From the NCBI GenBank assembly GCA_002385485.1, contig DGDP01000046.1:1-50526 (forward strand): DNA of 50,526 nt, read 5' to 3'. Shown here one piece after another: positions 32,505-41,515 of the stretch. The position numbers were made by a program, and so were the translations under genes. The DNA comes from Acetomicrobium sp. UBA3949. Lineage in GTDB: Bacteria; Synergistota; Synergistia; Synergistales; Acetomicrobiaceae. Each line of letters opens with the position of its first letter. Position 1 is the stretch's first letter. Under the pieces are notes generated by a model. That model was not told where the DNA came from. It was given only the letters and a program-made list of their open reading frames with translations, and did no database searches.

Positions 32505-34388
32505 TTGGAGGGTAGAAAACCATATATTCCTCCCAGTACATCCCTGGTTGAGTATTCGTTTAAAGCGATTGTATTGGGCGTTCTTTTGTCGGTGGTCGTG
32601 GGTGCGGCGAATGCCTATTTAGGCATGTATGCAGGAATGACAGTAAGCGCTAGTATTCCTGCAGCGGTAGTTTCGATGGCTGTATTGAGGCTATTTAAGG
32701 ATAAAAATATTCTGGAAAACAATATGGTACAAACTGCCGCTTCATCGGGGGAGTCTCTTGCGGCAGGTGTCATTTTTACGGTTCCGGCTCTAATCGTTCT
32801 TGGGGCATATGAACTATTACCCTATTGGCTTGTTACAGTAATGGCTGCTCTCGGTGGAGCTCTTGGAGCTTTGTTGACGGTAGTTCTCAGAAGAGCTTTC
32901 ATAGTGGAGGAAAAATTGCCCTACCCGGAAGGCAAGGCCTGTGCCGAAGTTTTAATCGCCGGGGATAAAGGAGGGTCTCATGCTCTTCCTATATTTCAAG
33001 GCGGCATAATTGGCGCAGTATATAAATTCCTGGGAAGCATTGGCCTTTGGGGCGGTTCTATTGAAACTGCCGGCACGATAGGATCCAGCTTAGCATATTT
33101 TGGAATGGACCTCTCTACAGCCCTTCTTGCAGTAGGCTATATTGTTGGTTTTAATATCGCTTTTCTGATCTTTATCGGCGGTGCAATTGGCTGGTTTATT
33201 GGGATTCCCGTTTTAACGTCCGGAATGGCGTCGGATTCAATGACAATGGGTGAAATTATAAGCGCTACAGGCACTGTTTGGTCTTCGCAAATACGTTATA
33301 TGGGAGTAGGTGCCATGGTGGTGGGTGGTTTATGGAGCTTGATAAAGCTAAGAAAACCCATCACAAGGGGTATGAGTACAGGGATGAGCATGGTACGCAA
33401 AAAACAGGGAGGAGCACTCCTCCCAAGAACCGAAGAGGATTTGCCTCTCAATATTGTATTGACTTTGATAGTTGCTTTTGTAGTTCCGCTTTTCCTGTTA
33501 TATTACAATATCATCGGAATACTGGGCACAGCTGTAGTAGCAGCCATAGTGATGTTGATATTGAGCTTCTTTGGCAGTTCGATTGCAGGGTATCTTGCGG
33601 GTATAGTCGGATCATCGAACAATCCCGTATCGGGAATCACAATAATGAGCTTGCTCTTTACTGCCTTGATGTTGAAAGCTCTCGGACTCTCTGGCAGCCT
33701 GGGAATGACATCTACTATTCTCGTTGCCGGAGTTATATGTATGGCAGCTGCTATAGCTGGAGATACCATGCAGGACTTGGCTACCGGTTATGTGGTAGGT
33801 GCGACGCCCAAAAGGCAAGAAATATTTGAAATCATGGGAACGGTTTCCGCAGCTCTTGTTATGGCTCCTATCTTAAACCTGTTAATCAGGGCTTACGGAA
33901 TTGCAGGAACTGCAAGTGCAACTGAAAATGCCTTGCCGGCACCTCAAGCCTTTTTAATGGCATCTGTTACCAGGGGTGTTTTTGAGGGAACACTTAATTG
34001 GACCATGGTATACGTCGGTGCAGGGTTGGCTGTCTTGCTGATCATAATTGATGAAATCCTTGCTGCTAAAGGTTCTAACTTCCGCACTCCCGTCATGCCC
34101 GTTGCTGTCGGTCTCTATCTTCCCTTTAGTTTGGGAGTGGCCATATTTTTCGGAGGCATACTGAATTCAGTAAGCAGAAAGCTGAGAAGGGGTAAAAACG
34201 AGTCGACTAATGATATCGGTGTTCTTGGAGTTGCTGGATTAATAACCGGAGAGGCATTAATGGGTATCGGGTTTGCCATCATGATCGTAACGGGAGTCAG
34301 CCTCAAGGTTGGTCTAACCAGCAGCGGCTTGGGTCTGATTCTTTTGCTTGCCATTGCTTATTGGCTTGTGAGGCTTGGGAAAAAGTAA
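32505..34388 (+). CDS. OPT-family oligopeptide transporter
   Basis: A 627-residue inner-membrane transporter of the OPT family with about 14-16 helices. The N-terminal YIPPSTSLVEYSFKAIVLG, VGAANAYLGMYAGMTVSASIP, the KLPYPEGKACAEVL motif and the SSNNPVSG motif mark the prokaryotic OPT branch (EspB/YtfL-like group). Such proteins import small peptides or, in some members, metal chelates; the substrate here is unknown. The start is TTG 32505, about eight bases after AAAGGAGATGG; the frame is open to 32478 but the ribosome site lies inside it. The gene starts about 190 bases after the IS and ends at a shared bidirectional terminator. Confidence 0.88.
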   Translation: MEGRKPYIPPSTSLVEYSFKAIVLGVLLSVVVGAANAYLGMYAGMTVSASIPAAVVSMAVLRLFKDKNILENNMVQTAASSGESLAAGVIFTVPALIVLGAYELLPYWLVTVMAALGGALGALLTVVLRRAFIVEEKLPYPEGKACAEVLIAGDKGGSHALPIFQGGIIGAVYKFLGSIGLWGGSIETAGTIGSSLAYFGMDLSTALLAVGYIVGFNIAFLIFIGGAIGWFIGIPVLTSGMASDSMTMGEIISATGTVWSSQIRYMGVGAMVVGGLWSLIKLRKPITRGMSTGMSMVRKKQGGALLPRTEEDLPLNIVLTLIVAFVVPLFLLYYNIIGILGTAVVAAIVMLILSFFGSSIAGYLAGIVGSSNNPVSGITIMSLLFTALMLKALGLSGSLGMTSTILVAGVICMAAAIAGDTMQDLATGYVVGATPKRQEIFEIMGTVSAALVMAPILNLLIRAYGIAGTASATENALPAPQAFLMASVTRGVFEGTLNWTMVYVGAGLAVLLIIIDEILAAKGSNFRTPVMPVAVGLYLPFSLGVAIFFGGILNSVSRKLRRGKNESTNDIGVLGVAGLITGEALMGIGFAIMIVTGVSLKVGLTSSGLGLILLLAIAYWLVRLGKK

Positions 34389-34420
34389 TGCAATTTGATC
34401 GTATAAGGCACTGAAAATTA

Positions 34421-34465
34421 TATAGCGTCTCTTTCTCCTCAATAGGGAGAAAGAGACGCTATATT
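34421..34465. terminator. Bidirectional intrinsic terminator
   Basis: ATATAGCGTCTCTTTCTCC (34421-34439) and GGAGAAAGAGACGCTATAT (34447-34465) form a 19-base perfect stem with a seven-base loop. The arms end in AT-rich DNA on both sides. It lies between the convergent OPT and oxidoreductase genes and can serve both. Confidence 0.85.
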
Positions 34466-34488
34466 TTACATATTGCGCTATCGCTAGT

Positions 34489-36432
34489 TTATACCTTTAC
34501 ACCTGCGTTAAAACCAAATAACGTTGCATCGACTATCTTGCCTACGGATCGAGCGTCGCCCACGGTGATCACTGGGATGCCCATATCGCACAGGGCTTTT
34601 GCCAGATCGCAGCCTGCAGGCTTTTGTCCGACGGCTAAGACGACATGCTTTGCAGGAACCTCACGAACCCTCTTATAGGCATCCACGATTTGGATGGCTT
34701 CAGGCGTTATGGCCGTAACCAGGCTTTTCGTCAGCATCTTGACTCCTTTAGAAACGAATGTATTAAGAAGATCGAATCGCCCGATAGGCTCCATATCCAA
34801 TGCTATGTCGTCCAACATCTCAACGATTGTGACCTTGCATCCCTTATCCAGGAGGTAATGAGCCGTTTCGCAGCCTACCAATCCGCCTCCAATCACTACC
34901 ACTTCCTCTCCGGAAGGTACGTTAACCTTGCCCTTTAGCACATCCCAGGACAGATATGCCCTCTCGATGCCGGGGATATTGGGCACTATGGGTTCAGCAC
35001 CTGTTGCCAGGATAACTATATCCGGCTTGAGGGCAGATATCTTTTCGGGGGTTGCGCATTCTCCAAGGCGTAGTGTAACATTCTGACGTTGCAGCTCTCC
35101 TTCAAGCCATTCGGTAAACCAGTTAATTTTATCCTTTCCAGGCGGCAGGCATGAAATGTTCAGTTGTCCCCCTATTTTATTTTCCTTTTCGAAGAGAACG
35201 ACCTCGTGACCCCTACTAGCTGCAGTGATGGCTGCATAGGCTCCCGCTGGTCCACCACCGATTACCACGACCTTTTTCTTCTCGCAGGCACATGGCAAAT
35301 AGGGATATTTCCATTCATACCCCACCTTGGGATTGACGGAACATCTCATCTTTTGCCCCGAGAAGACCTTTAAGCCGATGCAGGTGTTGCACGAAATGCA
35401 TTTGCGGATCTCCTCGTCGCGACCTTCGTATGCCTTCTTTGGCCACTCCGGATCTGCTATCACTCCCCGTCCAATGGCTACGAAGTCGGCTTTGCCTTCC
35501 GCTATAATGGAGTCGGCAAGGACAGGGTCACGTATGACTCCAACCGTGATGACGGGGATATTTACCACCTTTTTAATGGCTTCCGCAGTGTAAACCCGCC
35601 AACCTTCCTCGAAATGGAAGGGCTCCAAGAGCGTTGGCATCGCTTCATATATGCCGACGCTGACGTTTAATACATCCACCCCAGCATCCTCGAGGATTCG
35701 GGCTATCCTCTTGGCCTCCTCAATGTCGATGCCGTCTTCTACGAAATCATCCGCATTAAAACGGAAACATATCGGGAAATTGGGGCCAAGTTTTTCGCGT
35801 ATGCCCCTTATGATCTCAAGGGGAAAGCGCATGCGCCTTTCAGTGCTTCCTCCCCACTTGTCGGTGCGTTTGTTTATATGAGGTGACATGAACTGGCCGA
35901 TGAGGTAACCATGAGCTCCATGGAGCTCTACGCCATCAATTCCGGCCATCTTGGCCCGAACGGCAGCGCTTACGAATTTATGTACCAGATCTTCTATCTC
36001 CTCGTTTGACAGTTCTCTGGGTGTGACGTTCAAAAATCCTTCATGGGTTGCAGAGGGACACACCGGCTGAATTCCTCCGGTAATGTCCGGAGTAGTTTGT
36101 CTTCCTGCATGATGAAGTTGAAGGAATATCTTGGCTCCTTCCAGGTGGACGGCTTCGGCTAAATCGGAAAAACCGCCTATGTATTTATCGTCGTCGAGGC
36201 AGAGCTGATTGGTTATGGCCTTGCCTACCGGACTATCGACACATACTATCTCTACGATGATGAGACCGACTCCGCCGCGGGCCCTCTCGGTGTAATAATC
36301 GATAAGAGTCTGACTTACGGAGCCGTCGGCATTTGCAAAGTTTGTGCCCATGGGAGGCATGACAATGCGGTTTCTAACATTTAAATTGCCTATCTTCCCT
36401 TCGGAAAACAAGTTTTTGTATTTGATTTCCAT
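34489..36432 (-). CDS. Old Yellow Enzyme-type NADH:flavin oxidoreductase (2,4-dienoyl-CoA reductase-like)
   Basis: A 647-residue enzyme in three parts: an N-terminal FMN TIM barrel (about 1-340, with GANYxxxLQLHHAGRQ pattern and ELHGAHGYLIGQFMSPHINKRTD), a [4Fe-4S] site (CISCNTCIG...MRCSVNP, about 340-365), and a C-terminal FAD/NAD(P) domain with two dinucleotide motifs (VVIGGGPAGAYAA and VVIGGGLVGCETA). This is the architecture of FadH and of trimethylamine dehydrogenase relatives. The likely substrates are enoates or dienoyl-CoAs. ATG 36432 follows GAGGGGGG; a TTG at 36450 is upstream of that site. It is a single-gene unit with its own promoter. Confidence 0.88.
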   Translation of the reverse strand: MEIKYKNLFSEGKIGNLNVRNRIVMPPMGTNFANADGSVSQTLIDYYTERARGGVGLIIVEIVCVDSPVGKAITNQLCLDDDKYIGGFSDLAEAVHLEGAKIFLQLHHAGRQTTPDITGGIQPVCPSATHEGFLNVTPRELSNEEIEDLVHKFVSAAVRAKMAGIDGVELHGAHGYLIGQFMSPHINKRTDKWGGSTERRMRFPLEIIRGIREKLGPNFPICFRFNADDFVEDGIDIEEAKRIARILEDAGVDVLNVSVGIYEAMPTLLEPFHFEEGWRVYTAEAIKKVVNIPVITVGVIRDPVLADSIIAEGKADFVAIGRGVIADPEWPKKAYEGRDEEIRKCISCNTCIGLKVFSGQKMRCSVNPKVGYEWKYPYLPCACEKKKVVVIGGGPAGAYAAITAASRGHEVVLFEKENKIGGQLNISCLPPGKDKINWFTEWLEGELQRQNVTLRLGECATPEKISALKPDIVILATGAEPIVPNIPGIERAYLSWDVLKGKVNVPSGEEVVVIGGGLVGCETAHYLLDKGCKVTIVEMLDDIALDMEPIGRFDLLNTFVSKGVKMLTKSLVTAITPEAIQIVDAYKRVREVPAKHVVLAVGQKPAGCDLAKALCDMGIPVITVGDARSVGKIVDATLFGFNAGVKV

Positions 36433-36469
36433 TATTTCGCACCCCCTCAAATTATGTTAATACAAAATT

Positions 36470-36479
36470 ATTATAGCAC
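36470..36479 (-). promoter_or_regulatory. Extended -10 promoter for the oxidoreductase gene
   Basis: On the minus strand GTGC-TATAAT reads as an extended -10 element with the hexamer at 36475-36470, about 38 bases before the ATG. No strong -35 hexamer is seen. It is the same arrangement as at the 6S RNA gene. Confidence 0.5.
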
Positions 36480-36616
36480 GGCCATGAATCCTGGAGATAA
36501 TATATCATATTGTTATATGGCATATGACGATGAAATACAGCAAGGACTATAGGTTGTGTGCGGGTATTTTGAAAATAGTCTATAATTTATTAGGGCCGTA
36601 AGGGGAGGTGATGCCC

Positions 36617-36781
36617 ATGGAGGTAGGACAAACAAGCAATATCTCTAGTGAGGCAGTAAAAGACGTGCAGGGTGTTGTTGCTGCGGCTATGTTGAAAAGG
36701 ACCTTAAATTTGCAGCAGGCAATGTTGCAGGAGCTCTTTCAAAGTCTGGGCATTGGATCAAATTTGGACATACAAGCCTGA
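36617..36781 (+). CDS. Small YjfB-like putative motility protein
   Basis: A 54-residue protein (MEVGQTSNISSEAVKDVQGV and on) that fits the YjfB family. It has an N-terminal segment, a long amphipathic helix with VVAAAMLKRTLNLQQAMLQELF, then a GSNLDIQA ending like the GxxIDIK ends of that family. The family is annotated as putative motility protein in bacilli, where it is linked with sigma-D regulation; the function is unknown. GGAGG lies eight bases before ATG 36617; ATG 36611 is too close. A TATAAT at 36581-36586 may be its -10. A strong hairpin follows the stop. It appears as a solitary gene without flagellar neighbours. Confidence 0.65.
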   Translation: MEVGQTSNISSEAVKDVQGVVAAAMLKRTLNLQQAMLQELFQSLGIGSNLDIQA

Positions 36782-36789
36782 AGCCCCCT

Positions 36790-36819
36790 CCGGGGCAGGA
36801 GCGGAACCTCCTGCCCCGG
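36790..36819 (+). terminator. GC-rich hairpin after the YjfB-like gene
   Basis: CCGGGGCAGGAG (36790-36801) and CTCCTGCCCCGG (36808-36819) form a perfect 12-base stem with a six-base loop, eight bases after the stop codon. The following ATATTATG is only moderately T-rich, but the stem is very stable. Confidence 0.75.
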
Positions 36820-36891
36820 ATATTATGTGGTGTAAAATGACTATTACAATATGCTTATGATATAAAGGCAAGTTAACTGGGAGTGAAGCTA

Positions 36892-37740
36892 ATGTCTGTA
36901 ACAATGGCTGATGTAGCGAAAGAGGCAGGTGTTGACAAGGCAACTGTCAGCCGCGTGTTGCGAGGAGACCCCCGAATATCGTCAAAAACGAGGGAAAAGG
37001 TCTGGGAGGTCATAAAGCGTCTGGAATATAAACCTAATGCCTTGGCTAGAGGGCTATCGGAAAGAAAGTCAGGGTTAATAAGCGTAGTGGTTGAAGAGCA
37101 GCAATTTTCTGGATTAAATAGGTTTCTGAAAGGGATAAATCGCATCATGGCAACTGTGAATAAGGAGCCCATTATTTATGTAGCCGACGATTTTGAGGCG
37201 AGCTTTTTGCGGTCTCGTTTTGTAGCGCATAAAGTAGAAGGCATTATTTGGGTGGGAAGTCCTCCGCCGAATGTCGATTTTCCCTTGATAGCAGTAGGAG
37301 AGACGATAGATAAACATGTAAGCATTGCGCCCTATTGGGAGGACCTGGCTCAAATGATAATAAAACTAGCTGACGGGCGCAGGATAGTATTTGCGGGAGA
37401 TACCAAGCCTAATAGAACTCTAAAAATAAAACTCGAAGGGTACAAAGGAAAGGGTAAAAATTCCCTTTGGGTATGCGACGGGACCTTGCCAAAGGGAATT
37501 GAGAGATTAATCAACTCCAATTACGAAATAAATCAGGATTCAGGATTTAAAGAAGAATATTTTCGTAAAGGGGATATGTTGCTTTTGTTCGACGAACGAG
37601 ATTTCGCAAAAGCCATGGGTGGATATTGCATTCATTTCCCCTGTTTTGAGATGGGCGTTTTGGCAGCAAAGCTTTTAGTCAACATATTGAGACATCGCGA
37701 TGTCCCTTTTAAAAATTTGGTGAGATTTTCCATTGAATGA
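36892..37740 (+). CDS. LacI-family transcriptional regulator
   Basis: A 282-residue regulator. The N-terminal helix-turn-helix reads MADVAKEAGVDKATVSRVLRG (about residues 5-25), with the hinge KPNALARGLSERKSG. The ligand-binding half (about 60-282) is shorter than the usual 270 residues and lacks several typical segments, so the effector may not be a sugar. ATG 36892 follows GGGAG; a GTG at 36883 is closer to it. It lies 50 bases before the FecCD-type permease gene, which suggests it controls that transporter. No palindromic operator was identified with confidence upstream. Confidence 0.85.
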   Translation: MSVTMADVAKEAGVDKATVSRVLRGDPRISSKTREKVWEVIKRLEYKPNALARGLSERKSGLISVVVEEQQFSGLNRFLKGINRIMATVNKEPIIYVADDFEASFLRSRFVAHKVEGIIWVGSPPPNVDFPLIAVGETIDKHVSIAPYWEDLAQMIIKLADGRRIVFAGDTKPNRTLKIKLEGYKGKGKNSLWVCDGTLPKGIERLINSNYEINQDSGFKEEYFRKGDMLLLFDERDFAKAMGGYCIHFPCFEMGVLAAKLLVNILRHRDVPFKNLVRFSIE

Positions 37741-37790
37741 TGATTTTAATGATGGCTTTTTAAGCTGAAGAATTGAGAAAGGGGAACCCG

Positions 37791-38774
37791 GTGAAAAAAA
37801 AGAGCTATTTTGCCTTTGTAGTTGCCTCAAGTCTTGTTGTCCTTTTGACTATGTGTCTTTCTCTCGTGATTGGTGAGGTACATGTTCCATTAAAGGATGT
37901 TGTTTCAATAGTTTTTTCCTATCTTACGTCCTCACAAGCAAGAGATTCGGGGGACGTTTTTAATGCAATTGTCCTTTATGTAAGGCTTCCTAGAACTATA
38001 ATAGCTTTCTTGATTGGTTCGATCCTTGGGGCTTCGGGTGTGGTTTATCAAGGTCTCCTTCTTAATCCCTTGGCCGAAAGCTATACCTTGGGCGTTGCCT
38101 CTGGAGCTGCATTGGGTGCAACTCTTGCAATTGCCTTCAACTTGCCATCGATAAGACTCTTTGCTTTTTTTGGGGGTATTTTGACTCTTTCCGGAGTATG
38201 GGCATTGAGCAGCAGATCACGCTCGATCGATCCAACCAGGCTTATTCTGTCGGGAGTCATAGTAAGCAGCATTCTTCAGGCTTTCATGATGTTGCTCCAA
38301 ACTTTATTTCCTGAAAAGCTGGGTGCTTTTTTCTTTTGGATCATGGGCAGTTTTAACTCTGCCAGCTGGAGATGGCTTCCCGGGTGTTTAATAGCTTCAG
38401 GCTTGGCCTTATTGTTTTTGCTGCTGCATAGAGAGTTAGATCTCATATCCCTGGGGGAGGGAAAGGCCGAAACTTTGGGGATGAACACACATCGTACTAG
38501 ATGGATCTTACTTTGCATCGTTTCTTTTATAACCTCAGTTGCTGTCTCCTATAGCGGTGTGATTGGTTTCATAGGGTTGATAGTCCCGCATTTATTTAGA
38601 ATGATAGTTGGACATTCTCATATTCGGCTTATTTTTGCCTCTTGGATGGGCGGCGGCCTTATATTGTTATGGTCGGACATTGCGGCACGTGCATTGGGTT
38701 CTTTGCCTGTGGGAGTGCTGACGGTCCTTGTGGGAGGTCCCGTTTTCTGTTTTCTTCTGTGGAAGTCGTCTTGA
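37791..38774 (+). CDS. FecCD-family ABC transporter permease
   Basis: A 327-residue inner-membrane permease with about nine to ten helices, of the family that imports iron-siderophores, haem or cobalamin. Landmarks are VRLPRTIIAFLIGSILGASGVVYQGLL, NPLAESYTLGVASGAALGA and the ATPase contact in AETLGMNTHRTR with SGVIGFIGLIVPHLFR. GTG 37791 has AAAGGGG upstream; the frame is open to 37773. The adjacent ATPase completes a half-importer. No periplasmic binding protein gene lies beside it, so that part must be elsewhere. An iron or cobalamin substrate is likely but cannot be decided. Confidence 0.88.
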   Translation: MKKKSYFAFVVASSLVVLLTMCLSLVIGEVHVPLKDVVSIVFSYLTSSQARDSGDVFNAIVLYVRLPRTIIAFLIGSILGASGVVYQGLLLNPLAESYTLGVASGAALGATLAIAFNLPSIRLFAFFGGILTLSGVWALSSRSRSIDPTRLILSGVIVSSILQAFMMLLQTLFPEKLGAFFFWIMGSFNSASWRWLPGCLIASGLALLFLLLHRELDLISLGEGKAETLGMNTHRTRWILLCIVSFITSVAVSYSGVIGFIGLIVPHLFRMIVGHSHIRLIFASWMGGGLILLWSDIAARALGSLPVGVLTVLVGGPVFCFLLWKSS

Positions 38775-38794
38775 TTTAGAGGTGGTGTTTGCTG

Positions 38795-39580
38795 TTGGAT
38801 AAAATAGATTCAGAATGCCCGGCAGAGGCGTTAAACGCCCAAGGCGTTTCAGCCTTTTATGGAGACAGGCAGGTTTTGCGCGATATATCGCTTACTGTGC
38901 ATAAAGATGAGCTTGTTGCAGTGCTCGGGCCTAATGGCAGCGGAAAAAGCACGATGTTAAAGGCCTTTGTCAAGTTGGTAGATATGAAGGGAAGCGTAAA
39001 TATCTTAAACCGTTCCGTAGAAAAGCTATCCCGCAGAGAGTTAGCCAGGATGGTATCTTATATGCCTCAGAAGGGACACATGGCAATGCCCTTTAAAGTT
39101 TTGGATGTAGTCTTGTTGGGGCGTTATCCCTGGGTTTCCTTCTTGGGCAACTACGGAACCTTTGATGTAAAATTGGCATTGCGTTATCTTCAGGAAGTTG
39201 AAATGAAGGGCTTTGAAGAAAGATTAGTTACATCCCTCTCGGGCGGAGAACTGCAAAGGGTATTGCTTGCTCAATGTCTTGCTCAAGACGCAGCTTTGCT
39301 GCTGTTAGATGAACCAACGAGTGCTCTCGATCCGAAACATTCGGTGGCTGTTATGAGAGTCTTGAGGGCTTATGTCAACGCGGGCCGAGCGGCCCTTTGC
39401 GTCATGCACGATGTCAATCTAGCGCTTCGTTTTGCGGACAAGATAGCTTTGATGAAAGATGGATCAGTTTACAATATCTGTGACGCGAAAGATGTCGATG
39501 CAGATATGTTGAGCGAGGTATTTGACGTTTCCTGGTACGTAAAACATTGGGATGGCGGGTTGATCGCCATCCCCCTTTAA
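38795..39580 (+). CDS. FecE/BtuD-type ABC transporter ATP-binding protein
   Basis: A 261-residue ABC ATPase paired with the FecCD-type permease. Walker A is GPNGSGKST, signature LSGGELQRVLLAQCLAQD, Walker B LLLLDEPTSALD and the switch His in CVMHDVNLALRFAD. SYMPQKG and VVLLGRYPW are typical of the FecE/FhuC/BtuD group. TTG 38795 follows GAGGTGG; TTG 38789 is also possible. The C-terminal tail after the core (about 40 residues) ends close to the convergent feoB stop. It probably energises iron-complex or B12 uptake. Confidence 0.88.
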   Translation: MDKIDSECPAEALNAQGVSAFYGDRQVLRDISLTVHKDELVAVLGPNGSGKSTMLKAFVKLVDMKGSVNILNRSVEKLSRRELARMVSYMPQKGHMAMPFKVLDVVLLGRYPWVSFLGNYGTFDVKLALRYLQEVEMKGFEERLVTSLSGGELQRVLLAQCLAQDAALLLLDEPTSALDPKHSVAVMRVLRAYVNAGRAALCVMHDVNLALRFADKIALMKDGSVYNICDAKDVDADMLSEVFDVSWYVKHWDGGLIAIPL

Positions 39581-39592
39581 AGTAACCTCGAC

Positions 39593-41515
39593 CTATGTAA
39601 TCATGAGAGAAAAAAGGGAGTTTAAAGCGATCCCCACTAACATGGCAATGGAAATCATGATAATTATGCTTTGCAGCAGCCTTTTTGCCCCCAATTCCTT
39701 GAAGAGCACAACGAACGTAGCAATGCAGGGAAAGGTCATGGAAAGCACAACAGTTGCTACGATAAGCTGTTGGGGAGTAAGTCCAAGAGGCAATAGCAGG
39801 CCTACGGCCACATCTTTTCTCAAGAAACCAAGCAATATCGCGCCAATTGCCTCCGGGGGTAACCCGAGAAGATACACGGCAGGCTTTAAGAAATTAGATA
39901 TCAAGGGAAGTATTCCGCTGGAATAAACAAGATTTGCTATCAGTATCCCTATAAGTACCAGGGGAGTTGCCTCCAATAAAAACCCCGATATGCGAAACCA
40001 AAGTTTCAGGCCTAGATCTCGAAACGAAGGCAGTCTGTAAGGAGGAATTTCAACAATTAGCTCGGGGCTTTGACCCGATAAAATTTTATTAAGAACATAT
40101 CCAAGAATCAGCCATACGAGAAAAAGGGAAGCATATATAACCACGACATACCTCATGCCGAGCGAACCAATCGCACCAAATATCATTGCCTGAAGGCCGG
40201 CACAGGGCACGGCAACAGATATCAAGGTAGCAGCAATAAACCTTTCCCGTTCCGATTCCAATACCCTTGTTGCCAGAATTCCTGGGACATTACAACCTAG
40301 ACCCAAAAGGGTGGGCACTATTGCAAATCCGTGAAGGCCTATCCTGTGCAGCAGCGCGTCAAAAAGCACGGCCAAGCGTGGCAGGTAGCCAATATCTTCA
40401 AGCAAAGATAAAATTAAATAAAATGAGATTATATAGGGGAATACCATAGCAAATTCCACATATAATCCAGTCGACAGAATTCCAAAGCTCTGTTCCCAGT
40501 CCAAGTTTCCGTCAATGAGGTGCCCGATGAGTATGTCGTGGAGAAATCCCGAGCCACCCAGCAGGTTAGACAAAGAAGCAAGAAGTGGACCCCAAAATCT
40601 GTCGAATAGAGGGTCAAAGACGTAATCAATCAACCCCTCGCCAATAGTTCTTATTGCGTAAAAGCTCAATCCTATGACCAATAGGCTCAATATCAGACCT
40701 GATACGGGATGAACGCTTATATCCTCAAGGCGATCGCGAAAAGTGTGGTGTCTGTGTGTTACCTGCTGGGATCGCATAACTATATCGCCTATCAACCGCC
40801 ATCGCTCGTCTTTGCCCATGGGAAGTATGAAGGAGGGGCGCGCCTTTGCGAGGGCGGCTTTGAGTGCAGATATACCTTCTCCGGTAACGGCAACAGTCGA
40901 CACAACGGGGATGCCCAGCTCTCTTTCCAGCGTTTGCAAATCTATGTGTATGCCCTTGTGTCTGGCTTCATCAACCATATTTAAGACCAATACCGAAGGG
41001 TAACCTTTTTCAAGCACCTGAAGTGCCAAGTAGAGATTTCTCTCCAGAGCAGTTGCATCCGCGACTATTACAACTATATTTCCACCTTCGTCTAAGATGC
41101 GACGGGCAACTTCCTCTGCTTCGTTAGTTGGATCCACCGTGTAAGCGCCCGGCACATCTATGAGCTTGTACGTTTCTCCGTCGATTGAAACGGATCCTTC
41201 AAGAAAACCTACGGTAGTCCCGGGGTAATTGGAGGAAATAGCATGTAATCCCGTCAATCGGGAAAATATAGCGCTTTTGCCGACGTTTGGGTTTCCCATT
41301 AGAAGGACTTTTTTAATTTTTTGGCCGCTCTTCGTCGTTTTTGATACGTCTTTATTGCCATTATGGCTGCAACGAAAAGACAGGGGGCACTCGCTGCAAT
41401 GTATCCCCATACCGCAACCTGTATTGCTCTCGAAGTCATCTAGGTTGACATTGTTTCGATCATCGGTTTTTCGTTTTTTTAATATGTCGAAAAGCCCGTG
41501 GCAGGACATGAGCAT
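39593..41515 (-). CDS. feoB: Ferrous iron transport protein B
   Basis: A 640-residue Fe(II) importer. The N-terminal G domain shows G1 GNPNVGKSAIFSRL, G2 SNYPGTTVGF, G3 DVPGAY and G4 NMVDEARHKG. The C-terminal membrane half has about ten helices with the Gate motifs (CAGLQAMIFGAIG-like regions and PCIATFVVL). Before the G domain lies an unusual extension of about 80 residues with a Cys-rich stretch (CGMGIHCSECPLSFRC) that could bind metal. The ATG at 41515 overlaps the feoA stop (TAATG), so feoAB are translationally coupled. A longer frame to 41623 overlaps feoA and is not used. Confidence 0.92.
   Translation of the reverse strand: MLMSCHGLFDILKKRKTDDRNNVNLDDFESNTGCGMGIHCSECPLSFRCSHNGNKDVSKTTKSGQKIKKVLLMGNPNVGKSAIFSRLTGLHAISSNYPGTTVGFLEGSVSIDGETYKLIDVPGAYTVDPTNEAEEVARRILDEGGNIVVIVADATALERNLYLALQVLEKGYPSVLVLNMVDEARHKGIHIDLQTLERELGIPVVSTVAVTGEGISALKAALAKARPSFILPMGKDERWRLIGDIVMRSQQVTHRHHTFRDRLEDISVHPVSGLILSLLVIGLSFYAIRTIGEGLIDYVFDPLFDRFWGPLLASLSNLLGGSGFLHDILIGHLIDGNLDWEQSFGILSTGLYVEFAMVFPYIISFYLILSLLEDIGYLPRLAVLFDALLHRIGLHGFAIVPTLLGLGCNVPGILATRVLESERERFIAATLISVAVPCAGLQAMIFGAIGSLGMRYVVVIYASLFLVWLILGYVLNKILSGQSPELIVEIPPYRLPSFRDLGLKLWFRISGFLLEATPLVLIGILIANLVYSSGILPLISNFLKPAVYLLGLPPEAIGAILLGFLRKDVAVGLLLPLGLTPQQLIVATVVLSMTFPCIATFVVLFKELGAKRLLQSIIIMISIAMLVGIALNSLFSLMIT

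Noticed and set aside
38005..38020. tRNA-like GGTTCGATCC sequence
   Set aside because: It lies within the FecCD permease coding sequence and no cloverleaf forms around it.
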